NCBI GenBank assembly: GCA_022712815.1
Contig: JAFLJW010000376.1
Location: 1 to 7,118 of the forward strand
Direction: 5' to 3'
Length of the DNA: 7,118 nt
Origin: Pseudodesulfovibrio sp.
Lineage (GTDB): Bacteria > Desulfobacterota > Desulfovibrionia > Desulfovibrionales > Desulfovibrionaceae
Part shown: positions 1-5,944 of the stretch, piece by piece
Layout: each line of letters begins with the position of its first letter
Position numbering within the stretch: position 1 is the first letter of the stretch
The notes under the pieces: generated by a model
The model's database searches: none
Told to the model about the DNA's origin: nothing
The model's input: the letters and a program-made list of their open reading frames with translations, nothing else
Made by a program: the position numbers and the translations under genes

Positions 1-1
1 T

Positions 2-406
2 ATGCTAGTGAAAAAATTTGATATACCGGATGCAATCATCACCATGGGCAATGTCTCGGTAAACGGTGAAATGCGTCTGCCGGTTACAGCCTCGCACCTC
101 AAGAAGATCATCAAGCACCAGAACGGCGAAGAAAACATGGGCCAATACCATCTCTGGACCACCCTGCCAGGCGGCGTGGTCCTCGACCATGTCATCCTCT
201 CGTCCCTGCACCATGACGGAATGATAGCAGTCGATGAAATGATCCCGTCCGAACGGTACATCAGCGAACAGGCCGACGACCTGCCCCACGGCCTGAAATA
301 CCATCCGCTCGTGATGGGACTGAAATTCTTCGTGGCATCCGGCACCATTGACTCGGAAGCGATGGACTACATCATGGGTGCCCGATTCCCCAAGCAGTAT
401 ACTTAA
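2..406 (+). CDS. Hypothetical protein, possibly 5'-truncated
   Basis: An open frame of 134 codons runs from an ATG at base 2 to a TAA at 404-406. I do not recognise the family. The product looks soluble: there is no signal peptide, no long hydrophobic segment and no obvious cofactor motif. Visible landmarks are a Lys/His-rich stretch (KKIIKHQNGEE, about residues 34-44), a His/Asp-containing segment (VVLDHVILSSLHHDGMIAVDE, split around residues 59-79) and an aromatic C-terminus ending FPKQYT. Codon usage resembles the xyl genes, and the opposite-strand frame across 5-304 is best read as its shadow. The ATG lies at the window edge, so no ribosome binding site can be seen and the protein could start further upstream. 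It is separated from xylB by about 950 bp and points towards it, so nothing ties it to xylose metabolism. Confidence 0.6.
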   Translation: MLVKKFDIPDAIITMGNVSVNGEMRLPVTASHLKKIIKHQNGEENMGQYHLWTTLPGGVVLDHVILSSLHHDGMIAVDEMIPSERYISEQADDLPHGLKYHPLVMGLKFFVASGTIDSEAMDYIMGARFPKQYT

Positions 407-443
407 CGGGAAAAGGGCTCATCTGTTAAAGTGCATCTTTTTT
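401..443 (+). terminator. Weak terminator-like hairpin after the first gene
   Basis: ACTTAAC (401-407, overlapping the TAA stop) can pair with GTTAAAGT (425-432) with one bulged A, and a run of six T follows at 438-443. The stem is AT-rich and the T-run begins five bases after it, so this would be a poor intrinsic terminator. It is listed because of its position right at the gene end. Confidence 0.25.
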
Positions 444-469
444 GAAGAGAAAGAGAAAAGAAATATGGA

Positions 470-630
470 AGGCCGCCTGCGGTGGCGATGAAGAACGAGC
501 AAAGAGGTTTCGTCCCCTCCGGGCCGAGTTACTTTATCTCTGCTGTCGATACCTCTAAGGCCGGAAAGAACCGACCTAAGAGCTATCGCTGTCCCAAAGC
601 GTCCAAAAGTAACCAAAAGACGCTTTTTTT
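470..630 (+). other. Structured intergenic element, possible ncRNA or dispersed repeat
   Basis: A chain of inverted repeats fills this stretch. GCCGCC-TGC-GGTGGC (472-486, one G-U pair) is followed by GAGG/CCTC (504-507 with 516-519). A long hairpin then pairs 547-560 with 575-588 (12 of 14 positions), extended by CGG/CCG (562-564 with 571-573) around an AAAGAA loop. GTTACTTT (528-535) is complementary to AAAGTAAC (606-613), enclosing the long hairpin. AAAGCGTC (596-603) pairs with GACGCTTT (619-626), and the T-run goes on to 630. From memory, intergenic elements with an AGTTACTTT...AAAGTAACC frame recur in many proteobacterial genomes, often mis-annotated as small proteins containing a KVTRPGG-like string. 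The minus strand here encodes just such a string. Whether it is a transcribed RNA or only a dispersed DNA repeat cannot be told from one copy. Confidence 0.45.
596..630 (+). terminator. Terminator-like stem closing the 470-630 element
   Basis: AAAGCGTC (596-603) and GACGCTTT (619-626) form a perfect 8-bp stem around a 15-nt loop, and seven consecutive T fill 624-630. The loop (604-618) contains AAAGTAAC, which could instead pair with GTTACTTT at 528-535, so two alternative folds are possible. The large loop lowers confidence that it terminates efficiently. Confidence 0.4.
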
Positions 631-1045
631 GCGGTGTGATCGAGGCTCCCGCAGCAATAATCAGTAACATCGATCTGCTAACGAAAAGGCCAATCCGGTC
701 GAAGACTTCCGCCTTGTCCCGTTTCGTTTGACCGCAAAACGATGAACTGCTTCTAAGCTGCTCCCGCCATTGCGGGTCGTTGTAAAGACCAGCAAAAATG
801 ATGTGGAGAGTTTTGACCTGAAAGGCAAGTACGATATCGTTTGCACCTACCTTTTCTTTCAACCTTTCTTCCATGAACTGCAACAGCGGTTAAGGGTACT
901 TTGGGTTAGAAGCCGACCAAGAGGAAAAAGCGACTTTTATTTACGGAATCCGAAAGAACATTATTAACAATCCTCCCCATATAGAAAGGGAGCGCCTATA
1001 CTTTTCATGGCTGGGAGCGATTCCTCTTGGATCGGATTCTTGACC

Positions 1046-1084
1046 AAAGCACCCTGCGGCCAAGTTTGGAAAGGGGCTTTTTTT
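1046..1084 (+). terminator. Plus-strand intrinsic terminator candidate
   Basis: AAAGC (1046-1050) pairs with GCTTT (1076-1080). After a bulged A, CCC (1052-1054) pairs with GGG (1073-1075). A small inner stem CCA/TGG (1060-1062 with 1067-1069) fits in the loop. Seven T run through 1078-1084. No plus-strand gene ends nearby, so the transcript it would stop is unknown. Confidence 0.4.
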
Positions 1085-1105
1085 AGTCCCTTTTTTTGCC
1101 CCAAC

Positions 1106-1139
1106 AAAAAAACGGACCCCGCCCGGGGAGGGCTGCCGT
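1106..1139 (-). terminator. Minus-strand terminator candidate, second stop after xylB
   Basis: Read on the minus strand, ACGG (1139-1136) pairs with CCGT (1115-1112) and an inner CCCC (1128-1125) pairs with GGGG (1120-1117) across a 4-nt loop. Seven T follow (1112-1106). The stem has an asymmetric internal loop. It lies 150 bp beyond the clean terminator at 1266-1292 and could act as a back-up for the xyl operon. Confidence 0.35.
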
Positions 1140-1265
1140 CAGGCATCTTATTTCTTTACCTTTTATTCCTTCTTTCTTCTCTTTTTTTCTTCATATTTAA
1201 TGAAGATAAAGAGGCAGCCCTATGCGACATTTTTTTTGAAGAGGTCCGTTCAACCCGGATGAGCC

Positions 1266-1292
1266 AAAAAAAAGACCGCTACCAAAGCGGTC
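1266..1292 (-). terminator. Intrinsic terminator of the xylRAB operon
   Basis: On the minus strand GACCGCT (1292-1286) and AGCGGTC (1280-1274) form a perfect 7-bp GC-rich stem around a 5-nt loop, followed at once by eight T (1273-1266). It begins 61 nt after the xylB stop codon, so it is the natural end of the xylR-xylA-xylB transcript. Confidence 0.9.
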
Positions 1293-1352
1293 CCAAAATA
1301 TTGACAAGGTCAACTCTGGCAGGTTGTCGAAAAAGTCCAGAAAATTACTGAA

Positions 1353-2864
1353 TCAAGCGTAGACAGGCCGTAAGGCCTTGTCCAGCTTCAGGTATTTTTC
1401 ATATATTTCGTTGTATAATTCCACATTGGCCGAGATTGGCTGCAAGCCTCTGGCCTCATCCATGATCACATAGCGGTCAGTCAATTCTCCCATGGAAATA
1501 TTCTCGCCAAGATTGTGCATATAACACCAGATGGCCTGAATCGCAGCACCAAGCGCACCCGCTTCCGCAGCCATGGGGCGCACGACAGGGCATCCGAAAA
1601 TATCCGCCACGATCTGCCGCCAAAGCGGGCTTTTCGCACCGCCACCGACCAGACGGACCTCGGACGGATTAACGCCCTGACGGCGCATGACATCAAGGCC
1701 GTAGCGCAGGCCAAAGGTCGCACCTTCCATGGCCGAACGACAAACGTTGTCCGGGGTATAGTTGGCGCTGGTCAGGCCGTACAAGGTAGCTCTGGAATCC
1801 GGCAGGGCTGGAGTTCGTTCGCCATTGAAGAACGGCAGCAGGAGCAGACCATCGCTGCCGGGATTGGCACGTTCGGCAAAGGAATTGAGTCTGGCCGTAT
1901 TCAGTTCCAGCAGGTTTTTGGTCAGCTCGGTGGCAATGGTCACATTCATGGTGCAGACCAGCGGCAACCAGCCGCCGGTACTGGAACAGAACGCCGCCAG
2001 TTCGCCCTCGGAGTCAATGACCGGCTTGTCCGAATAGGCATAAATGGTCCCCGATGTGCCAAGGCTGGCCGTGACCACGCCCGGCCTGACGTTGCCTGTG
2101 CCGATGGCCGCGATCATGTTGTCACCGCCACCGGAAGAAACGAGCACACCCTTTTTGAAACCGAATTCTTTAGCCAGCTCCGGGCGCACCGAACCGACAG
2201 GCAGATCGGATTCGATCAGTTCCGGCAGGCAATCGGACAGCTTGCCGGACGGGTCCATGGCCATGAGGAGCTTGTCGCTCCACCTGCGATTGGCGACATC
2301 GAAATAGGCGGTGCCGGAAGCATCGCCACATTCGGTCTTCTTCTCACCGGTCAGCCAGTAATTGATGTAGTCGTGGGGCAACAAAATGGTAGCGAGTTTG
2401 TCGTAATTTTCCGGCTCGTTCTCGGCCAGCCACAGCACCTTGGAAGCAGTAAAACCTGCGGCCACGGAATTGCCGATGGCATTGACAACGCTGGCAGGAC
2501 CGCCCGCGTTTTTGGTGATGGTCTCGCACTGGGCCGTGGTCGAGGTATCGCACCACAGTTTGGCCGGACGAATGACTTCGCCGTCCTTGTCAAGCGGGAC
2601 AAATCCATGCTGCTGGCCGGACACGCCAATGGCCTCCACATCCTTCGCGTTCACATTCGACTGGCTCACCAGATCGGAAATGACTTTTTCGCAGGCCACA
2701 ATCCACCACTCAGGGTACTGTTCGCGTTTACCTTCGTTGTCTTCCAACATGCCATGCAAGGCATAGGATTCAGCCAGTATTTCACCGGAAGCGAGGTCAA
2801 AGACCACTCCCTTGGTTCCCTGTGTGCCTGAATCAATACCTATGAATATTTTCTTGCCGACCAT
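1353..2864 (-). CDS. xylB: Xylulokinase (FGGY family)
   Basis: Cytoplasmic kinase that phosphorylates D-xylulose with ATP to D-xylulose 5-phosphate, the last step before the pentose phosphate pathway. The 503-residue product has the two-domain FGGY layout. The N-terminal phosphate-binding loop is DSGTQGTKG (residues 11-19). The sugar-site motif is GQQHG (83-87). GGGDN (245-249) supplies the expected catalytic base Asp248. The second phosphate motif is LGTSGT (268-273), and the C-terminal FGGY signature with the adenine-site motif GGGAKSPLWRQ spans 407-417. The length is slightly above E. coli XylB (484). The ATG at 2864 lies 17 nt after the xylA stop with an AGGTAA-like ribosome binding site between them, so translation is probably coupled to xylA. 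It is the last operon gene, followed by the 1266-1292 terminator. Related FGGY kinases act on other sugars, but the adjacent xylA settles the substrate. Confidence 0.96.
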   Translation of the reverse strand: MVGKKIFIGIDSGTQGTKGVVFDLASGEILAESYALHGMLEDNEGKREQYPEWWIVACEKVISDLVSQSNVNAKDVEAIGVSGQQHGFVPLDKDGEVIRPAKLWCDTSTTAQCETITKNAGGPASVVNAIGNSVAAGFTASKVLWLAENEPENYDKLATILLPHDYINYWLTGEKKTECGDASGTAYFDVANRRWSDKLLMAMDPSGKLSDCLPELIESDLPVGSVRPELAKEFGFKKGVLVSSGGGDNMIAAIGTGNVRPGVVTASLGTSGTIYAYSDKPVIDSEGELAAFCSSTGGWLPLVCTMNVTIATELTKNLLELNTARLNSFAERANPGSDGLLLLPFFNGERTPALPDSRATLYGLTSANYTPDNVCRSAMEGATFGLRYGLDVMRRQGVNPSEVRLVGGGAKSPLWRQIVADIFGCPVVRPMAAEAGALGAAIQAIWCYMHNLGENISMGELTDRYVIMDEARGLQPISANVELYNEIYEKYLKLDKALRPVYA

Positions 2865-2881
2865 GCTTACCTGCCATTCTT

Positions 2882-4192
2882 TTAGATAGCGGAAATCAGG
2901 ATGTTCTCAAGCATCTCCTGACGGCCAGACTCGGCCTTGGGTTCGCCAAGCTCCAAAGCCTTGGCTTCCATGGATTCCAGAGTCTGCTTACCCTCAAGCA
3001 TGGACTTGCCGAAATCCTTGTCCCACCCGACGTATCTGTTTTGACGAAACTCGGTGATCTGGCCCTCGTCGATGATGGACTGGGCGGCCAACAGACCACG
3101 GGCAAAGGTGTCCATGCCGCCGATGTGTGCGTAGAAGAGGTCAATGGTGTCAAGGGAACCTCGACGGACCTTGGCATCAAAGTTCAGACCACCGGTGCCC
3201 ATACCGCCGTATTCCAAAACCACCAGCATGGCGCGGGTGATGGGATTGATATCGGTTGGGAACTGATCGGTATCCCAACCGAGCGTCGGGTCGCCCATAT
3301 TGGCATCAATGTTACCGAGCTTGCCAGCGGTGGCGCAGACCATGAGATCATGCTCAAAGGTATGCCCGGCCAGAGTGGCGTGGTTGGCTTCGACATTGAC
3401 CTTGAAATCATCATACAGGTCGAACTCGCGCAAAAAGCCGAGCACGGTTGCGGCATCGAAATCATACTGATGCTTGGTCGGCTCGTGCGGCTTGGGTTCA
3501 ATGAGAAACTGGCCGGTAAAGCCGATTTTTTTGGCATAATCCACGCACATATGGAAGAAAGCGGCTATCTGTTCGCGCTCACGTTTCATCTCGGTGTTGA
3601 GCAGAGTTTCGTAGCCCTCACGGCCACCCCAGAAGACGTAGTTCTCGCCACCGAGTTCCTTGACAGCATCCAGTGCGCGGCGCACCTGCATGGCGCAACA
3701 GGCCACCACATGAGGGTCCGGGTTGGATGCGGCACCGTGCACGTAACGAGGATGGCTGAACAGATTGGCGGTTGCCCAAAGCAACTTCACGCCGGTTTCC
3801 TTCTGGTAGACCTTGGCCTTGGCCACGAGTGTCTCCAGATTGGAAATGGATTCAGCGAAAGTCTCACCTTCCGGTGCCATATCGCGATCGTGGAAACAAT
3901 AGTAGGGAACTCCGAGTTTGGTGATGAATTCGAAATTGGCGGCCATGGTGTCCTCGGCTATTGCCATGGGCGTGGCCCCTTTGTTCCATGGACGGTCAAA
4001 GACCCCTGCACCAAACGGGTCAGACCCGGTGGACTTGAAAGTGTGCCAATAGGCCACGGCAAAGCGCATGTGATCTTCCATGGTTTTACCGGCAACCATG
4101 CGTTTCGCATCATAATATTTGAACGCCAGAGGATTCCTGGAGTCCTTGCCTTCAAACTCGATCTTCTTAATGTCAGGGAAAAATTCACTCAT
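2882..4192 (-). CDS. xylA: Xylose isomerase (class II)
   Basis: Cytoplasmic TIM-barrel enzyme that interconverts D-xylose and D-xylulose using two divalent metal ions. The 436-residue product matches the class II (E. coli-like) form in length and numbering. The catalytic pair His101/Asp104 sits in FHDRD (100-104). Metal and substrate residues are Glu232 and Lys234 in IEPKP (231-235), Glu268 and His271 in NVEANH (266-271), Asp296 in NIDAN (294-298), Asp307 and Asp309 in GWDTDQ (305-310), and Asp339 in NFDAK (337-341). The conserved VFWGGREGYE (186-195) is also present. All the expected active-site residues are intact. The ATG at 4192 is preceded by a GAGGTGG ribosome binding site (4202-4196). 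It lies 35 nt after xylR and 17 nt before xylB, which indicates cotranscription. No truncation or frameshift is visible. Confidence 0.98.
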   Translation of the reverse strand: MSEFFPDIKKIEFEGKDSRNPLAFKYYDAKRMVAGKTMEDHMRFAVAYWHTFKSTGSDPFGAGVFDRPWNKGATPMAIAEDTMAANFEFITKLGVPYYCFHDRDMAPEGETFAESISNLETLVAKAKVYQKETGVKLLWATANLFSHPRYVHGAASNPDPHVVACCAMQVRRALDAVKELGGENYVFWGGREGYETLLNTEMKREREQIAAFFHMCVDYAKKIGFTGQFLIEPKPHEPTKHQYDFDAATVLGFLREFDLYDDFKVNVEANHATLAGHTFEHDLMVCATAGKLGNIDANMGDPTLGWDTDQFPTDINPITRAMLVVLEYGGMGTGGLNFDAKVRRGSLDTIDLFYAHIGGMDTFARGLLAAQSIIDEGQITEFRQNRYVGWDKDFGKSMLEGKQTLESMEAKALELGEPKAESGRQEMLENILISAI

Positions 4193-4220
4193 TGTCCACC
4201 TCGCATCGGTTTCATGAAAT

Positions 4221-4238
4221 GGGTCGGCTATCCGGCCC
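4221..4238 (-). promoter_or_regulatory. Hairpin with the xylR stop codon in its loop
   Basis: The minus strand reads GGGCCGGATAGCCGACCC: GGG/CCC and CGG/CCG separated by one C-A mismatch, with loop ATAG whose TAG is the xylR stop codon (4230-4228). It lacks a T-run, so it is not a terminator. A looser outer pairing of CATCGG with CCGATG (4242-4237 with 4209-4204) and the palindrome TTTCATGAAA (4219-4210) lie around it. A role in setting relative xylR and xylA expression (processing site, stability barrier or coupling) is inference. Confidence 0.4.
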
Positions 4239-5445
4239 GATGTATCTTGTCTAACGGAGATTTGTAGAGTTCACTCAGGACAAATCCGGCTGCTCCCCGC
4301 GCCCAGTCATTATCATTCCATTCCTGAATGACGATTTCGGTCGCCTCGGCCTGCTCCTTGTTCAAGAATTTCCTGATGGCCCGGTTCATGGGCTTGAACA
4401 GAATATCACCAGCCCGGACACCTTCACCCGTGACGATGATGCGTTCGGGATTGAATATCTGAATCAGCCCGGAAATGCCCTGCCCCAGAATTTCTCCGCC
4501 TTCCCGAAAGAGTTTCTTCAGGGCGGCGTCGCCTTTGATAGCCATCTGGGTAACGTCTTCGATGGTCAGGGTATCGAGATCAATCTCGCTACCGCGCCGC
4601 CGGGACAGAATTTCCTTTGCCCGGCGCAAAATCGAACCATCGCAGCCATACGCCTCGATACATCCCAATTTTCCGCAACGACATGGTTCGCCACCCGGAA
4701 CAAGTACCACATGACCGAATTCAGCACCAATGCCGGAAGACCCGCGATAAAGCTTGCCGTCCACGACAATACCCATGCCAACGCCATGCTCGATGGTCAC
4801 TACCAAAAAATTGTCTATCCCTTTTCCAAGGCCGAACCATTGAGAAGCCACGGTCACGGAGTTGGCATCATTTTCAAGGTAAACGTCCATCTCCAGCCGC
4901 TCTGCCACAAGGTAACGAATACGGCTCTTGCCCCTGTTGTAGAGGGGGGTCCACAAACAGGTTCCTGTGGCGGAATCAACAAAACCGGAGACAGCCACCC
5001 CGCAACCGGAGATATCCGTCATCCGCAGCCTAGCATCTTCCACACAATGACGCACGCCGTCCTCGATGACATCGGCCACAATCGCCTCGGCCCGTTCGCT
5101 GACGCGAAGGGGTACAATGAGCGACGACTTCACTTCACCCACGAAATCGACCACCGCAAAACTGATCTGGAAAGCGGAAATCTTGACCCCCACCACGTAG
5201 GCGGCGTCGGGATTCAAGGACAACATGATCCGCCGCCTTCCGCGGGACGGTTTGCATCCGCACTTGCTCTCGCGGATAAGCCCCTGCTTGATCATGATGG
5301 CCGTGATGTTGGTCACCGAAGCTCGACTCTGACCGGTCTGGTCAGCAATTTCGACTCGTGAAATGCGCCCGGCCTCACGAATCCTGTTCAATATGTTGAA
5401 CTGGTTTACAGCACGGGTAAAATCACGGTTGGCAGCTTTCATCAT
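4228..5445 (-). CDS. xylR: ROK-family transcriptional regulator of xylose genes
   Basis: DNA-binding regulator predicted to control xylRAB and xylF in response to xylose. The 405-residue product has an N-terminal winged helix-turn-helix (about 15-58; ISRVEIADQTGQSRASVTN is the recognition region), a basic wing (SRGRRR, 67-72) and a C-terminal ROK sugar-binding domain. ROK features are ENDAN (191-195), EHGVGMG (219-225), EFGH with zinc-ligand His244, and the zinc motif CRCGKLGCIE (255-264: Cys255, Cys257, Cys262). The kinase phosphate loop DxGxT is absent (GVKISAFQI, 86-94), as expected for a regulator rather than a sugar kinase. An extra Cys-Gly-Cys (62-64) in the wing is unusual. A second ATG lies at 5442, and AAAGGG (5456-5451) could serve either start. 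First gene of the operon, so autoregulation is likely. The sugar is inferred from the neighbours, since ROK regulators also sense glucose, GlcNAc and other sugars. Confidence 0.9.
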   Translation of the reverse strand: MMKAANRDFTRAVNQFNILNRIREAGRISRVEIADQTGQSRASVTNITAIMIKQGLIRESKCGCKPSRGRRRIMLSLNPDAAYVVGVKISAFQISFAVVDFVGEVKSSLIVPLRVSERAEAIVADVIEDGVRHCVEDARLRMTDISGCGVAVSGFVDSATGTCLWTPLYNRGKSRIRYLVAERLEMDVYLENDANSVTVASQWFGLGKGIDNFLVVTIEHGVGMGIVVDGKLYRGSSGIGAEFGHVVLVPGGEPCRCGKLGCIEAYGCDGSILRRAKEILSRRRGSEIDLDTLTIEDVTQMAIKGDAALKKLFREGGEILGQGISGLIQIFNPERIIVTGEGVRAGDILFKPMNRAIRKFLNKEQAEATEIVIQEWNDNDWARGAAGFVLSELYKSPLDKIHRAG

Positions 5446-5489
5446 GGAGACCCTTTAATTCATTCACAAAACTAAAAATATTGTCGTTC

Positions 5490-5513
5490 AAGCAATAAAA
5501 CAAGCAGTAAAAC
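5490..5513. repeat. Tandem 12-bp direct repeat in the xylR leader
   Basis: AAGCAATAAAAC (5490-5501) is followed with no gap by AAGCAGTAAAAC (5502-5513), 11 of 12 bases identical. It lies 45-68 bp upstream of the xylR start. It could be a paired protein-binding site or a chance duplication in AT-rich DNA. Confidence 0.5.
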
Positions 5514-5539
5514 CAAATCAAAATTAGACTTTTATCCAT

Positions 5540-5557
5540 TTATTACGAATAATTATA
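5540..5557 (-). promoter_or_regulatory. Possible xylR promoter -10 with overlapping dyad
   Basis: The minus strand has a perfect TATAAT (5557-5552), which would start transcription near 5545, about 100 nt upstream of xylR. Overlapping it is the symmetric TTATT-ACG-AATAA (5540-5552), an AT-rich dyad of the general kind bound by ROK regulators such as NagC and Mlc. No acceptable -35 lies at 16-18 bp, so either the promoter depends on an activator or the -10 match is chance in AT-rich DNA. Confidence 0.3.
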
Positions 5558-5658
5558 TAAACAAAACTCAAACAATATTTTAAAATTACTTCTTGGCTCC
5601 TCTATTCTTTAGCAGGGAAGAACTGTCAACGCAAGACCGATTAACCGCATGAAATCAC

Positions 5659-5687
5659 TTGATTCTCTTGTTTTTACCCCATAAAAT
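5659..5687 (+). promoter_or_regulatory. Sigma70-type promoter P1 directed at xylF
   Basis: TTGATT (5659-5664) and TAAAAT (5682-5687) are separated by exactly 17 bp and match the consensus at 4 of 6 and 5 of 6 positions. Transcription would begin near 5694, leaving a leader of about 445 nt before xylF. The dyad at 5703-5726 would sit just downstream of the start point, a classic place for repression. Confidence 0.5.
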
Positions 5688-5702
5688 CTTTTCCCACTGT
5701 AC

Positions 5703-5726
5703 ATTAATATCTAATATGATATTAAT
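5703..5726. promoter_or_regulatory. 24-bp dyad, candidate XylR operator
   Basis: Perfect inverted repeat ATTAATATC-N6-GATATTAAT with 9-bp arms (5703-5711 and 5718-5726). AT-rich dyads of this size with a C and a G facing the spacer resemble known ROK-family operators in general form. It lies about +10 to +33 from the P1 start point. Assignment to XylR is inference from position, since the same sequence is not repeated at the xylR promoter. Confidence 0.5.
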
Positions 5727-5803
5727 AGATTAAAGCAGAAATAAGCCTCCACGCTGTATATTATTCGGCCATTCCAAACTAAAATTCATTGAGTAAATTT
5801 ATT

Positions 5804-5831
5804 CTTGCCAACCCCTGTAAAATTTGGCAAG
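5804..5831. promoter_or_regulatory. 28-bp dyad abutting promoter P2
   Basis: Perfect inverted repeat CTTGCCAA-N12-TTGGCAAG (5804-5811 and 5824-5831). Its right arm ends three bases before the -35 of P2, so it is centred about 50 bp upstream of the P2 start, which would suit an activator. The arms do not resemble the AT-rich dyad at 5703-5726, so a different regulator, perhaps a global carbon-control protein, is possible. The spacing does not fit a sigma54 promoter. Confidence 0.45.
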
Positions 5832-5833
5832 GT

Positions 5834-5862
5834 TCGACATATGCTGAGGGCTGTCTCATATT
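5834..5862 (+). promoter_or_regulatory. Possible promoter P2 for xylF
   Basis: TCGACA (5834-5839, 5 of 6 to TTGACA) and CATATT (5857-5862, 4 of 6 to TATAAT) are separated by 17 bp. Transcription would start near 5869 and give a leader of about 270 nt. The -10 is weak, in keeping with possible activation from the adjacent dyad at 5804-5831. Confidence 0.4.
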
Positions 5863-5944
5863 TTATTACGGAGATTCAAAAAAAGTGAGCCTGTAGCATG
5901 GCGCGGACCCTCAATTGGTGATAAAGGCCAAGATATCCCACAAA

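Larger units (their letters stand above)
407..1352. other. Gene-free region between the first gene and xylB
   Basis: About 950 bp with no convincing gene. Open frames of 60-154 codons exist on both strands, but they overlap one another, lack ribosome binding sites and give low-complexity or Arg/Ser-rich products. The stretch holds the structured element at 470-630 and three terminator-like hairpins (1046-1084, 1106-1139, 1266-1292), described separately. Between them are a small hairpin CCCGC-CATT-GCGGG (763-776), the palindrome ACGATATCGT (831-840), and a pyrimidine-rich tract (about 1144-1192) that runs into an imperfect hairpin centred on CTTCAT-ATTTA-ATGAAG (1189-1205). I see no tRNA, rRNA, transposase or CRISPR array. 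Confidence 0.6.

Noticed and set aside
419..883. 154-codon minus-strand frame across the intergenic element
   Set aside because: It needs a TTG start to reach full length, has no ribosome binding site, and overlaps the hairpin arms. Its composition (a KVTRPGG-like string with Arg/Ser/Phe runs) is that of recurrently mis-annotated repeat DNA.
1007..1351. 114-codon plus-strand frame
   Set aside because: It runs through two terminator-like hairpins and a pyrimidine tract, giving Phe/Leu low-complexity protein, and has no ribosome binding site.
1515..2831. 438-codon plus-strand frame opposite xylB
   Set aside because: Antisense shadow of xylB, which has every FGGY motif in frame. The product is His/Gln/Gly-rich with no recognisable domain.
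3041..4267. 408-codon plus-strand frame opposite xylA
   Set aside because: Antisense shadow caused by the codon bias of the clearly real xylA.
5804..5850. Sigma54-type promoter suggested by TTGGCA near TATGC
   Set aside because: The GG and GC elements are about 15 bases apart rather than the required 10.
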